From Wuchereria bancrofti (Eukaryota; Nematoda; Chromadorea; Rhabditida; Onchocercidae), in NCBI GenBank assembly GCA_005281725.1, contig SSBO01000012.1, positions 20,411,060 through 20,475,059 of the forward strand: a DNA stretch of 64,000 nt. Reading direction: 5' to 3'. The notes under the pieces were generated by a model. It was not told the origin of the DNA. It saw only the letters and a program-made list of their open reading frames with translations, and made no database searches. Positions 1 to 19,343 of the stretch are shown here, piece after piece. A program made the translations under genes and the position numbers. Every line of letters begins with the position of its first letter. The stretch's first letter is position 1.

Positions 1-50
1 GATCGATTTTAATTTAAAACGTCACGATCGATTCTAATTTAAAACGTTAT
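1..50. repeat. Two tandem copies of a 25-bp unit at the window edge
   Basis: Bases 1-25 and 26-50 are near-identical copies of a unit beginning GATCGATT and containing TAATTTAAAACGT; they differ at three or four positions. The array may continue to the left of the window. Confidence 0.75.
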
Positions 51-240
51 GTTCTTTTTTTTTCACTTTGACATTTGCGTTATGATGCATATTCCATGAC
101 ACTGATGACCTTTTTAGTTTTTTTATCTACAAGAATGAGTAAGTTTTCATGCAAAAATCCTTTGAAACATATTTTAAAATAGTTTTTCTAAATGTTGTAT
201 TATGTTAGTCATTGTTTTAGCCGCTAATTTTTGTTAAATA

Positions 241-603
241 AGTGATATCAGTTGATATAATTTTAGAATTTGAGCAGTTAGATTATTGTATAATACCACA
301 TTTTGATTTGAAATCATTCTTGTTAAATATATTAACAAAATCCTTTCTAATCTCTGATCGATAAAACCATTGTAATCTTTAATCAATTTGATCATTTAAA
401 ATTTTTTCAAATTTAATTAATTAAATATTGCGATTAACAACCTCTTATTCACACTGCTATAAAACATTGAAAATTGCTCAATTGATTATCAATGCATTTC
501 ATATCATAGAATTATACTCATATGAGTATCACTTCACTTTGTGCTTTCTTAAAATCTATTTTTAGTGATATCAATTGATATAATTTTAGGATTTGAAGAG
601 TTA
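241..603. repeat. Dispersed direct repeat of about 40 bp (241-280 and 564-603)
   Basis: Both copies begin AGTGATATCA and continue TTGATATAATTTTAG-ATTTGA with few changes. Their flanks (ATTTTGATTTGAA against ATTTTGATCTGAA) also match after a gap, so the duplicated segment was longer and has since diverged. Confidence 0.55.
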
Positions 604-2361
604 TTTTGATCTGAAGTCGGTTACATGTCTATCTCAAATTACATTCCAGAAGAAAAAATGTAATTTGTAGAGAATATGCAATTAATTTTCTATCAAGATT
701 AAATTCAGGTCAGCACGCCATTCTTATATTTTGCATTTTATAAATTTATAAGATATCATAAGATTATGTGTTCAGTAGAGAGATCAAAATATCGCATGTT
801 GAATTTGTTTTATTTGAATAAAATTTTTGCAAAATATGCAAATGTTAAGAGGTGAGGAAGAGAAAGCTTAGTAATTTAAATAAATTGTGATGAGCCTATT
901 TTTGTTCATCATTTTAGCCAATAATCTTGCTAAAGTTTTCTCCCTCTTATCTACTTACTCTTCTTCTTTTACATCCCTTAAACTCTTTGCTTCTTTGAAT
1001 ATAACAAAATTTTGGAAAATGGTAAAATTGCTTATTGCTGCTAATAATGCTTCTTCTTTCTTCTCTCTTCTCTTTTCTTATTCACATTTTTGCACCTAAT
1101 TTTCATCTCTTTTCAATAATCTATCAAAAATCTTCAGAAAGTAGCTAGTGAAAACAAGAGAGAAAGGGAGAGAGAAAAAGAAAGAAAGAAAGAGGGAAAG
1201 AGAGAATAGATTGAATTAGTAGGAATCATAAATTTACTCACATTTGGTTCTAATGGTTAACATGAAAGATTACTCAGTTAAGTTCTGGGAAAAAGAATGA
1301 TAAAAACGAAATATTTTTCAGTTTCTCTTTTTGTTTTGAAAGTTAAATTTTCCTAGAAGGAAAAAAAAGCCAAAGTTTATGGTTGTTAAAATGAATGGCT
1401 TGTAATTTGATAAATGTTTAATGAAATAAATAGTCAGGTAGAAGAATTAATACGATAAAGATTAATTCATGCTTGCATTGATTTTTGAAATGCGCAGTGG
1501 TTACTGCTTGAATTATGCTAAAGTTATGGCGCAGTTGACGGAGTTACTATTTTATTTATGCTATTCCCAGATCGTCTCTAACTTATATTCTTGAGTGCAT
1601 TAGCTTCTGAAGAAGGGTTTTGTCCTTTTTTTTTTTTTGCTATAAAGAAATGCAATAAGTTATATTTCTTTCTTAAAACCCAAATATCAGTATCAATCTT
1701 TCCTCATATTCTTGAATTTTAATTTTTTCTATTGATTATTTTACATATAATTATGATGCTTAATTCTTTCCACCTGTTTAATTAATCTTATGTTAATTTA
1801 CTAATAAACAAGTAAGTTAATGAGCAATTAAACAACTGAATAATCATTAGTTGTATTCTGTCACGAATTCTGAAGCATTTTCCATTTTTTAAGTTTTTGA
1901 TTAGCGCTATTTCATTATTGTAGTTTAGAAAGTTTAAATGCGATTTTTTTTGCATATTTCTTAAACTTCAATTTTGATAAAGTTATCTTCCTCTCTTTTA
2001 GTAATTCTTTTTTAAATTAAAGTTCCTATATGCCCAATATAAGCGAACTCGAGCAGCTTGAAAAGAATTGAGGTGTTCTATCAATTCAAAGGTATAAACT
2101 TAATTTTCTACTTAAAATACGACCCTTAATTTGCTGACCATTAAATTATACTAATTAAATAATATATGCAATACATGAACTAGATTTAGTAAATATCGTT
2201 TTGTAAAAGTATTAGCAATTAATTTAACATTTTCAGAATTTCACAACTTGAATATGAAACTTCTAAGATTGATAATAAAGAAAGTTTAAGAAAGTTGATA
2301 ATAAAGAAAATTCTTGAATGGAGAAGAAAGAGAAAAGAATAAAGGAAGGGAATGAATGAAT

Positions 2362-2396
2362 GGTGATATGATATGATATGATATGACATGATATAT
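2362..2396. repeat. TGATA pentanucleotide microsatellite
   Basis: About six copies of the pentamer GATAT/TGATA run into ATATATAT. The same pentamer array occurs again near 52046-52090. Confidence 0.8.
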
Positions 2397-3139
2397 ATTT
2401 AATATAGGTCATCGATTGTACACTTATCGATTTGTTTTATTAGTTCTGATGAATTTTCTCGCAACAATAATTTATCGTAAATTAGTTTGGAGAACTGTTA
2501 ACTTTAACTTTTATCAAATTAATTTGGAAGCCTTCATTTGTAGAAAACATCATGAATTTATACATCATTTTTTTTCAAGCATTTAAATGACTTTTGATAA
2601 GAACATCAATTATTCGGTTAGCTACGGATGATTATATTTGGTCATATCATTTAGGGATCGGCATTTGTTGATTGTTATCATATCAGGTGCTACTTTTCGT
2701 TAATTTGTTGTATCGGAATTTTGAAATGGAAAAAAAAAAGAATTGTGATGAAATGCTAATATAAGTTTAAAATCAGTGCTATTTATTATCATTTCAAATC
2801 TATCATTGTCCATCGTTGATTTTTTTCCTAATTTATATAAATCTCGAAACTATCGCATTCTTATTTCTGGGCATAGAAACAGTATCAATCATTCAATTAG
2901 CATTCAGTTTTGATTCAATTTTGCACTTTGAATAACTAATATAGCTTTTTAATTTCTCATCAGAATACGTAGTTTTTTCCATTTATCTCTAATTTTTAAT
3001 TAATATCTAAATTACTTATGTGAATACGAACAATTGCAATCACGTCAAACTATTTAATAATAATAATCAATATATGCATAATTAAATTAGTAATATTTCT
3101 TCGTATACTTTTAAATTTTCTATTGAAATTTAATTCTAG

Positions 3140-3797
3140 ATGGTATCTTTAAAGCAAGAATTCGAGTTTTACGATTATTTTGGACCAGTAGCTGTAATAT
3201 CACTATTCGCTATCACTATACTGCTAATTTCATTCTTCATTCTTAATTTCTTCTTTATTTCCAAGCACGATGAACCAACCGTCTTCGAACGAGTAAGTTA
3301 ATCATGTTTCAATTAAATTAATAATAGGGAACACATAGCATCCACGTATTATGCCTTTTGGGGTAATCTTGATTCGATCCGATGCATTTATCATGAATTA
3401 TAAGTTATTAATAGTATCATATAAATTAGTAATTAAAAAAAAAATTTATTTAACATTCCAGTTGAAATTTAGTCATACAAGAAACGACTGAAAATTATTG
3501 CAATTTATTTCCATATCAGTAATATATATGCAAATTGAAGTATCTTTGATCATTTATAATTTGAATAATTTAATTTTAATGCCTATTTGCAGTATTTCCT
3601 CCATCGGTTCTGTATTTTAGATTGCTTCAAAACACAATCTAAGGCTCGGACCGCACAGTGTAAAAACTGTAATAAGTCGTAAGCAACGATATATGAAGGA
3701 TAATAATAGTGGTGATCCGGATGGATCAGTTCATGAGCCTCGAAAAGTTGTATTCACAAAAGGACCGGAACCGGAAGTGCACATCAATTCTGCCTAA
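3140..3797 (+). CDS. Small single-pass membrane protein, family not recognised
   Basis: Join 3140-3292 and 3621-3797 gives 109 residues. The intron has a consensus GTAAGT donor and a TTTTAG acceptor and joins in phase 0. The protein has a short acidic N-terminus (FEFYDYFG), then a very hydrophobic stretch at about residues 16-41 (ISLFAITILLISFF) that should be one membrane span. The rest is a polar tail with a basic patch (ISRKQRY), a GDPDG turn and a Pro/Glu-rich end. The absence of charge before the helix and the basic residues after it suggest the tail is cytosolic. TTCTAG directly precedes the ATG, so the first exon could be trans-spliced or could follow an unseen upstream exon. I do not recognise the family and assign no function. 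Confidence 0.55.
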
Positions 3798-6228
3798 TGC
3801 TCTAAATAACTATTCTTGAGCGAATTATCAATACTTACTTACGGTTAATCAGTTATGGCATTGTTTACATGTTTAAACAGACGTCTACTAATCTTTGTAG
3901 TATGAAGTGTTTATCTTTCTGCTAGTTTTATCCTTTGTTATCACTGATAACTTTCAAAAAATAAGAGAAAAAACTTCAAATCCTTTAATGTAAGAGTTAC
4001 TACAATTTTAAGATTTTATTCTAAATTTTAATTTTATTTCTTAGTTTAATTTTTCCAAATGATCAATTTGGATTTTTGTTTTCTCTAAAACATTGCCTTC
4101 ATTCCATCAAGAAAGAAGTTATCGAATTCCTCTAAATTTTGCTCTTAAAAGTATTTCTGTATTTCTGAGAAAACAATCTTTTAATTTAAAATTAGAAAAT
4201 TAAAAGGATGTATAGCAAAATTCCTGTTTACTTTTTTTTTTTTCATTGAACAAATATATTTTATTTGAAGTTTTTTTTCTTTTCTTTTTCGACAAAATGT
4301 TGGAATTTGTTTATAACTTTCTTTTTATGTTTTCGTTACAAAAATAATACTTTCAGTTGTAGTTTTTACCATTTTTTTTTTTGTTTGAAACTTTTATAAA
4401 TTTTCATTTGTAGATGGTATATTTTTCTGTTTACAAAACGATATCAACATACAGATTTAATTAGAAAATTCTGAGTGTGAATATATTACGAAATTTCTAA
4501 AGCATTTTTTTTTTTTGCGTAACAAAGAGGATCGATCCATCATTGCAATTATCTGCGCTGCATGCGCACGCTGCATGGACGGACATGCGTAACATACGAT
4601 TGCAAAAAAAAATCTTGCAGACAATTTGCAGTCTGAGTAAACCTTTCCTAGTGTATAACTAGGAATAGACATTTTTTCACATTCCGTACTATCCCACTAT
4701 TTTACCATATTTATACCTTACTTTTAATATCCATCCTTAAATCAATTTATATATTGTTTCATCTAGATAACAATTTCAAAATATTGCTGGCCATATTGCT
4801 TGATTTTTTTTTTACAAACATTTATAGTTACATGCAGCACATCCAATAATTGTGGTTCATATTCTTCATATCTTCCAGTTTCATGTTTACATTTTCTGCA
4901 CCTCATTTATTATTATTATCATTATTATTATTATTGTCATTATTATTATCATTATTATTATTATTACTGTTATTATTATTACCATTATCACTAATTATTA
5001 CTTGTCATTACTTCCCAACATACAATTGATGCAAACTCCTATAAGTTATGGAAGCTTTCCAAAACTTTCAAAGATTCGCCAAAAATTTTTCACTATTCAT
5101 ATTAGAATTTAAAAATGGATGTAATTATTTTAAAAATTATTTACTGCTTACTACTACTACCATTAATATATCACTATTACAACTACTAGTGTTATTTATG
5201 GCAAATGGGAAAATTCATTAATTATATTATTTACAGATTAAACTATACTTTTTAAAGAATTTTAAAAAAGAATTTCATCGAGTTTCTATTTCAGAGATTT
5301 TATTCCTCGTATAATTGTCATTTTGTAGACTACAATACATAATACATATTAATGATGCTCATGTAGGTATTAGTTAACTTATCTTTTTTTCAATATTGAC
5401 AATGCTGTTTTGAACTTTGCTTTTTGAAGTAAATAAAAATTCATTTATATTATTATTGATCATTTGATTTTTATAGCAAAAATGTGCAATTCTTTAAAAT
5501 AATTCAACAACTTATCACGAGTTCACTTTGTGACAAGCGACAATGTCTAGCATTCTTTATTCTTTATAATGTTCTATGCATTTTTTTTTTACAATTTCAA
5601 ATTTACCTTTCCTTCTTTCCTTCCCACTGAAACAAATCTAAATTTATAGTGTTCTGTATGATAGAATTAGCTGAATATATAATTTAATACAAGGCAAATT
5701 ATTTTAGGTATTTCATTTAATAAAGTAATTATATTTAGTCATATAAGGTAGTTCCATTTAGTCATAGGTAGTATTACGATATCGCAAAACTAAATTTGAT
5801 TAAACACAACATTCTATAGATTAAATTTATCGCTAGGCTTGACAAGAAAAATACGTTTAGCTGATAAAATAATGAAATTTTTTTTTGCTATTTACTTGGC
5901 TTTGAAAAATTTATCAATCATTATCCTCATTCATATACAGATATCAAAAATTATGTGCAGCAAAGGCAAATAAATTCTAATTTGACCTATGAAATCATTT
6001 TGTGAAAATATTGAAATTATTTACCAAAATTAAAAAATTCGGAATACCACTGAAAATAGGAATGCGAAAAAATTGTCGTAATAAATTAGATATTTTCTTC
6101 TTTTTTTTCTTTCATATATTTGATGATAAAAATGATTAATGTTAACGTAATAGTATATTTAAACTAAGATTTCGTCAACAATTAACAATTATATAATCAA
6201 TTAACGTTCATCCACAGTAATAATTTAT
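3798..6228. other. Intergenic DNA, no gene recognised
   Basis: A+T-rich sequence with poly-T runs and the ATT microsatellite at 4906-5000. A locally G+C-richer patch lies at 4535-4600 (ctgcgctgcatgcgcacg), without a reading frame I can support. The short open frames here are low-complexity artefacts. Confidence 0.5.
4906..5000. repeat. ATT trinucleotide microsatellite
   Basis: About 30 ATT/ATC/ACT triplets in a row, mostly TATTATTATTATC. It makes spurious poly-Ile and poly-Tyr frames on the + strand. Confidence 0.9.
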
Positions 6229-6980
6229 CTGCATTTCTCCTAATTCTTATCAATCTTTGCTGCCTCTTCGCTAACAACACTATTTCCTTTCAATTTAGTT
6301 TTTTATTCGTTCAATCTTGATTTAAACAATCAAACTGTACGCCACAGCGATTACACTACATGCAACAAATAAAAAGATAGTTAACTGTAAGAAATACGTA
6401 AAAATCAATTTAGACTTTTAATATTTCCCTAAATTATTTGAAATTTTTGCAAGATACATTCATTTATCAATTCATCATTTCTAAAAATAATTTGGAGAAA
6501 GTTTATATCTGACTAGTAAATGTATATTAAAAATATATCGCACCTACATTCCAACGTATATCATTATCAATAATTTACCAACGGATAATCAATTAATTCT
6601 TTAATGTTGTGGGAATAATGATTGGAAATGAAATCGTAAATGGGAAAGTTTTCTTGTGATAAATTGATTGATTTCATTCCATGATATCACGGGAATAGAT
6701 TTCTTCCATCTGAAACATTATCTCATTTTATGATGAAATCTTCAGTTGTAATGAAATTATGGAATCGGAATTGAACTCAACTCAATGACGTACGATCCGC
6801 TACATTTTTACGTATTTCTTACAGTTAACTATCTCTTTATTTTGTGCATTTAGCGTGATTGCTGTGGCGTACAGTTTGATTGTTTAAATCAAGATTGAAC
6901 AAATGAAAAGCTGAATGCAAAGGAAATAGTGTTGTAAGCGAATAGGCAGCAAAGATTGATAAGAATTGGGAGAAATGCAG
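6229..6980. repeat. Large inverted repeat: 176-bp arms around a 400-bp centre
   Basis: Left arm 6229-6404 and right arm 6805-6980 are reverse complements with about nine in ten positions matching by hand alignment. One perfect block of about 39 bp contains CAATCTTGATTTAAACAATC. Another of about 30 bp lies at the inner ends and contains AGTTAACTGTAAGAAATACG. The 400-bp centre has no gene. The arms are open for about 60 codons in one frame on the minus strand, but the product looks like no known protein. No target-site duplication is obvious. It could be a MITE-like element or a source of double-stranded RNA. Confidence 0.85.
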
Positions 6981-7062
6981 AGGTAGCTTGGGAAGGGAAT
7001 AGTGTTGTTGGCGAAGAGGCAGCAAAGATTGATAACAATTAAGAGAGACGGAGAGGCAGCTA
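6917..7062. repeat. Tandem duplication of a 73-bp unit in the right arm
   Basis: The units 6917-6989 and 6990-7062 share AATAGTGTTGT, then GGCAGCAAAGATTGATAA. The left arm of the inverted repeat has only one copy, so the duplication came after the inversion or was lost on the left. Confidence 0.7.
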
Positions 7063-7113
7063 GGTAGGAAGTATTATTTTGCGCCATTTCTAATCTGTTG
7101 AGCTATGATGATG

Positions 7114-7150
7114 GTAGAGGTAATGGTGGTGGTGGTGGTGGTGATAGTGT
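7114..7150. repeat. GGT trinucleotide run
   Basis: About seven GGT triplets followed by GATAGTG, just outside the inverted repeat. It makes a spurious poly-Thr frame on the minus strand. Confidence 0.7.
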
Positions 7151-7592
7151 TGTCATTCGAGAATGTTATCAGATCAACTGAACCATGAATTTTTTTTTTT
7201 TGTAACATTCGCATTTCTTCCATTCGGGAACCAGTTTCTTCTCTTGTTTTTTTCATCTTATGCATTTTTATTTTGTGACATTTTGCTGCAACTCTCGCAG
7301 GTTGCTGAAAAATAGCTTTTAAAAGTTGTGTAATATCTAAATTTCTGTTGTTAAATTGGTAATCATTTATTAGCATAATTTTAAATCTAGCTATTTAGCA
7401 TCATTAACGCTTCGTGGAACTTTTTCATTCATCTATCAGTAGTTTTGTTCCCCATTTCATAATTCTTCAGGATTAGTATGAAATTTAGCGAACTACTGCA
7501 CCGAAATTTAGGAGATAAGCGTAGTTTTGAGTTAAAAAAGTGAAATTTCTAATATTTTATAGTTTATAAGAAACAGTAACTTTTCAATCAAA

Positions 7593-10500
7593 ATGTTCCG
7601 GTCATCAATGACATTAATGGATGTTCGATTATGCCAGAAATGTTGCAAGCGATCTCTTTCATCAAAACAATTAATATATGAAAAATATGGGCATCCACCA
7701 GATGTAAGGATTCTTTTGCGTTATATTTCCTTGTTTTTCAATTATTTAAGTTCGAACTGATGAAATTGCTTGTTCTTCCAAACAGTGTAAACAGTGAATT
7801 TGATTATGTTATTATATTATTGAAAAATTTATAGTACCATTACATTTTTAGGTCATGTTTGATTCACAGTGAATATGGGCTTAGCAGAGAGATTATCTCT
7901 GAAAAAAGTATTTGGTTATTTCAAATGAAATTCATGAAAACAAAACTTATGCCATTATAGAAGAGAATTTTTATTTCCAAAAATGAAATCGTAAGTTTGT
8001 TTTTGCAGGTATTGAACTTAGTAACAAAAGAAGTGGGGAAAGTTGGTGCTGATGAGGTACGAGTACGTTGGATGGGTGCACCTATCAATCCAGCGGATAT
8101 AAACCAACTGCAAGGAGTTTATCCACGAAAGCCACCATTACCTGCTGTTGGTGGAATGGAAGGTTTTGGTGAGGTTGAAGAGGTGATTTCATTATCCTTC
8201 TTACATCCATGATTTTATGGATTTTAAATTTGTGACAAGATGCATTTTTTCTGATTTTTATTCACATTAGGTTGGAAGTGAGGTGACGACTTTGCGTGCC
8301 GGTGATTGGGTTCTACCAGGTATTTCAAATGCTGGTAGCTGGAGGACACTCGGAAATCACTACGAAAGGGATCTTTTTAAAATTGCTAAAGATTTACCGT
8401 TTGATTCAGCGGCTACACTTCAGGTTGTTTTTCCTTCCTTATGATATTTATGAGATATTTTAGATTTTAATTCAATTAATGTGTCGTATTTTCCGGGGGA
8501 TATTTATTTATTTTTTTTTTTAGATTTTTTATTATTGGTTTTTATAGATTCTTCTTGTGGATGAACATCTATGGTAGATATTACTACGTCTTCAAATATT
8601 GTACTTGAATTCAACAGTTGTCGATTTTTTTTTTACCCATCCAAAAAAAAATATTGATTTGTAGGTTAATCCGCCTACAGCCTACAGAATGTTGAAGGAC
8701 TTTGTTAATTTAAAAGCCGGTGATTTGGTTGTGCAAAATGGTGCAAATTCGAGTGTCGGTCGTTGTGTTATAGAGGTGAAATTCTTATTCTAACAGTTTA
8801 GTTTATGTATCGAAGACGGTATCTTGATAATAAACCTTATGTTCTTTTTATGAGTCCTTTTTATTTGTGTTGAAGTCTAGTTGTGCAAATTATGGAATAT
8901 CCGAACTGTAAATATTGTACGTGATCGTAAAAATCTTGATGTACTTGTCCGAGAATTGAAAGAAATTGGTGCCGATGAAGTGTTCACGGAAGAGGAAATG
9001 AAGAAAGAATCGACGAATAGAGTGAGTATTATTTCATCCTATCTTAATGACTGGAATTCCTACAAGAATTTAGAATCATATTTATAATAAAATCTTTTAA
9101 GTTATAAAACTGTAAAAAGTTTTTTTAGAGAATAAATATTTCCCTGTTATCTTTAGCTAGAATTAAAAAATTAATTCTCTAAAAGCTAATTTCATTTCCA
9201 ACTCAGTGAGGTTTAGTTGCATCCATCATTTTGATTAACTTGTATATCGCTTGTGATGAATACGACTTTGAGATATTACCAAGCTTAATTTTTAAAAAAT
9301 TTTGTGATATAATTACAAATCAAATTTTTCCTAATTATCCGCAGCAGCTAAGCCTTAAATACTTTTTAGATTTACTAAAATACGCAGTGCTATGACTGCT
9401 CGTACTTCCTTGCTCCTGTAACTCAGCTCCACTTCTCTGAGCTAGATATCGCTGGTTTCCGAAGTCTTATTTTATTCCTCCACACTTCTAGTTTCTAGAC
9501 AATCCGCCTTGTCGAAATTTTGCTAAGTTTTATGACTTCTAAATTTGATTTAATTATAGTTTAATTAGAACTTTCAATTTATATTTGTACCTTGCAGGCT
9601 AAAAACGCTCAGTTGGCGCTGAATTGTGTTGGTGGTCGAAATGCAATGATGTTATCAACTTGCCTTTCTAATAAGGGAGTAATGATTACTTATGGTGGAA
9701 TGAGCAAGAAACCTGTTGAGGCATGAAATTTTCTACGGTCTCCATTAATTTAATTAATGATTGAAATAGAATTGTTGATAATTTCTTGTTTCTTCTGCAA
9801 AAAATTAATATTTATTTTAGGTCCCAACTGGATCATTAATATTTAAAGATATTAAATTAGTGGGGTTTTGGATTTCTCAGTGGTACACAAATCAAGACAA
9901 CAAAAAGGTTTATTTTTTTCATATCCTAATTTCCATACTTATTTTTTCCTTTACATAACATATTTTCAATTCTACGAATCTTTCTTTTCTTATATCATTG
10001 CCTAGAATTATACTGTCGAAATTACCATTAGTTTAGAAATGCTAATTCATTTCTCACTATACATTACTTCAAACTGCAAATTCCGTAATAGGACTTTGAC
10101 TTTTTATAACCTCTATTTAAAATGTTGCTTGTATGCATTTTTTGATACAAATGTATTTGGTAAGAGAATATCACTTGTACGAAATGGTTGTTTTTTAAAA
10201 CTTTTAATTGAAATGGTTTTTTTTTATTTTTAACTTTTATTTTGCTGATCTTAGTGTTGGACGCATAATGTTGAAGCTTATTAGAAAATACATTTGAAAT
10301 TCATTCAAAAAGTTAGCTTTGTTCGACTGAAATTTAAATGAAACTGCGGATTTGATCTTCATTTAGTCATCAACTATTCCAAATGAAAATTGAAATGCAT
10401 ATATTACTCATTAGAACCTCAAATCAGCAAACGAAACATTACTAATATCTTATTATAACTCCTCTTGTTGTTCACTTGTAGCTTCTCATTTATAAACTTC

Positions 10501-10871
10501 AAGGATATTAGTCATGTAAATTTATGGTTTCAGTGTTTTAGCAAAAAATTTGCAAAGATGTGCTGTAAAAGTATATCTGTCATAAATTACATAAAATTTA
10601 GAAATTTCTATTTTCTCAATGTTATTGGTAATTTTGTGTAATTTTGAAATTAAATCTTATATTAAATTAAGCTTACTGAATGATTATTTTCTAATTTGTG
10701 TTCGCTGATTTTCAGGATCGTGAAGCAATGTTTGAAGAACTACAGGATTTAATAAAACATGGAAAACTCCATCCACCGAAAATCAATAAACTAAAATTTG
10801 AAGACTGGAAAACAGCAATCACTAATGCAATGAATTCATCGGGAACAAAACAGCTTCTTGTTATGCAGTAG
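7593..10871 (+). CDS. mecr: Mitochondrial trans-2-enoyl-CoA/ACP reductase (MECR/ETR1 family)
   Basis: Eight exons: 7593-7703, 8009-8182, 8271-8423, 8665-8775, 8881-9021, 9598-9720, 9821-9907 and 10716-10871. They join to 351 residues, close to the usual length, and every join is in phase 0. The enzyme performs the last, NADPH-dependent step of mitochondrial fatty acid synthesis (type II), which supplies octanoyl chains for lipoate. The first about 25 residues are rich in Arg, Lys and Ser with a hydrophobic start, as in a mitochondrial presequence. [10 protein letters not shown] and the following GVY (Tyr75, the expected catalytic tyrosine) mark the GroES-like substrate domain. GANSSVG at about 172-178 is the Rossmann nucleotide-binding turn. 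[10 protein letters not shown] and the last exon finish the fold. Intron 6 uses a GC donor (GAG|GCATGA). A possible AATAAA signal is at 11139-11144. Confidence 0.93.
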
Positions 10872-12597
10872 TTACCTCATTAATCTTTCATTGTTTGCAC
10901 TTCAAATTCTTTGTCTTCTTAATTTTTTTTTTCACACTTTGTTCATGCCTTATATTTTTTTGAATTGAAAATTTTTATATATCTTTTAATAATATATGCA
11001 TCGATAGGTTCATCTCTGATCACTGTTCTCTTTTGCAAATATCATATTAGCTTACATGAGGGAATGTTAGATCACATTAATCAAAATTACAACATTTTCA
11101 CTTTAAAATCTATCATTCTTAAAAAACACATACCAGGAAATAAACGTTGATGATAAATAATAAAAGGAGGAAAAGATGGAAACAAATTAGATGTTCAGAA
11201 TAAGTTTAGTCCTGTATTTGGCAGTGAATCTTAAATTGACTGGTTGTGATTTGCTGATAAACGGAAGCTTAAAATAGCTTGAAATAGCTAAGAAAAATGT
11301 AGTACAAATCTTTTCAAAATTGTCGCTGATTTGTTCAGGAAATTGTTATGAATGAAATTTATGGAGAAGAGAGGTGGGAGTACTTGATTTTATTCTGGAA
11401 TACTTGATTTTATTTATTCGAGAAATTGAAAAATAATTTTAAAACATAAAAAAAACACAAATATGTACAGAGTTCGTAATTTTTATAATTTCATTCTTAT
11501 ATCAGACGATAAAGTTATACTTTGAAATGGAAAAGTTTTATAAATAAAAATTTCATAGCATTTTAATCGTACCAAATACTGCACAATTTTGCTTCGCTAA
11601 CACAAAGATTTCAGGGTAGCTACAAAGTGTTTATTTACATCTTTACTTGTTTATTTGAGATTTTAAAATATGCTTTGAAATTTTTGTGAAATTTCAAAAA
11701 TTACCTATCTAATAAGAGCATTTCCAATGTTGGAAACACACTTACAGTTAAAATAATTGAATTATTTATTATTACTGATTTTATGACAACGATAAGTTTG
11801 AAGGAAAATATTATTCAAAAAAAAAAGACTATTAAGTAGCAATGGCACTCTGATAAATGCTAACTTCATTATAAATTAGAAGTTGTTATTTAAAGCTTCA
11901 TTGGCATTCTTTTCTCCGAATATTTCTAAAAGATTTTTAATATTTAGCATTATCACCTCTATCAATCCAACTTTACAGGAAAGTCACTGTGAAACGAAAA
12001 AATTCTTCATTCGTTCTAATTTAGGCAAGAGATGAAATAAGACTTAACCATTGCTGCTAATGATAAATGAAGAATACATTTGGTATGAAATGGTGAAAGC
12101 ACATGAAGCAGGTAATGGAATGCATTGGTTTCTTATTGCAAGGAAAAGAAAAAACAAATTAATCTTTGGCCTAAAATATGTAAAATTAAAAACAGAAAAC
12201 ATATCACAGATTTCTTTGCACGGATAAATTTTGGCGTTGAATTAATACTCTAATAAGGTCCTGAAATAGAGTAAATGATGAATTCAATCCTATTATAGAT
12301 GAATAATATTTTACTAGAATTTGTTATCCATTTTAGTTGAAGAGAAACATTTGCTAATACTTTTAAATTTGCGCTTACACTATATATGAAGTTTGGATTT
12401 TTGTTTAAATTCAAATATAATCGTTAGAAATGATCGAATTAATTACTCCATTTTGACGACTAATAATTTGACGATTAAGAAAGATCTAAATCAAAATATA
12501 TTCAAAACAATAATTTGCATATTTCAGTTGATGTTGCTTGACTAATATTAATTCTTCTGTTTACATGGAGATATATATGCATGTGTGTATACAGGTA
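10872..12597. other. Convergent intergenic region between MECR and RXR
   Basis: A+T-rich with AATAAA at 11139-11144, 268 bases after the MECR stop. On the minus strand it may hold a further 3' exon of the RXR gene. The best candidate acceptor is TCTATTTCAG just above 12257, which would open an 18-codon phase-0 exon without a recognisable activation helix. Nothing else was seen. Confidence 0.4.
11139..11144 (+). terminator. Possible poly(A) signal of MECR
   Basis: AATAAA hexamer 268 bases after the MECR stop codon, the first perfect hexamer I noticed downstream. Confidence 0.4.

Positions 12598-19343
<6,746 letters not shown>

Larger units (their letters stand above)
51..3139. other. Non-coding, A+T-rich stretch with simple repeats
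   Basis: I see no gene here. It contains a dispersed direct repeat (241-280 and 564-603), a purine-rich GA/AAAG tract near 1150-1207 and a TGATA pentanucleotide run near 2362-2396. The last part must include the promoter or 5' leader of the gene that starts at 3140, and an acceptor-like TTCTAG sits directly before that start codon. Confidence 0.5.

Noticed and set aside
4800..5112. Open frames rich in Ile, Tyr and His
   Set aside because: They are translations of an ATT microsatellite.
6837..7087. Two overlapping minus-strand frames in the inverted-repeat arm
   Set aside because: They are short, resemble no family, and the frames follow the repeat; the other arm lacks a matching intact frame.
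11700..11740. Minus-strand FPTLEMLLLDR as a possible RXR AF-2 helix exon
   Set aside because: The reading phase does not fit the phase-0 donor at 12640 and the nearest acceptor is poor, so it is probably chance.
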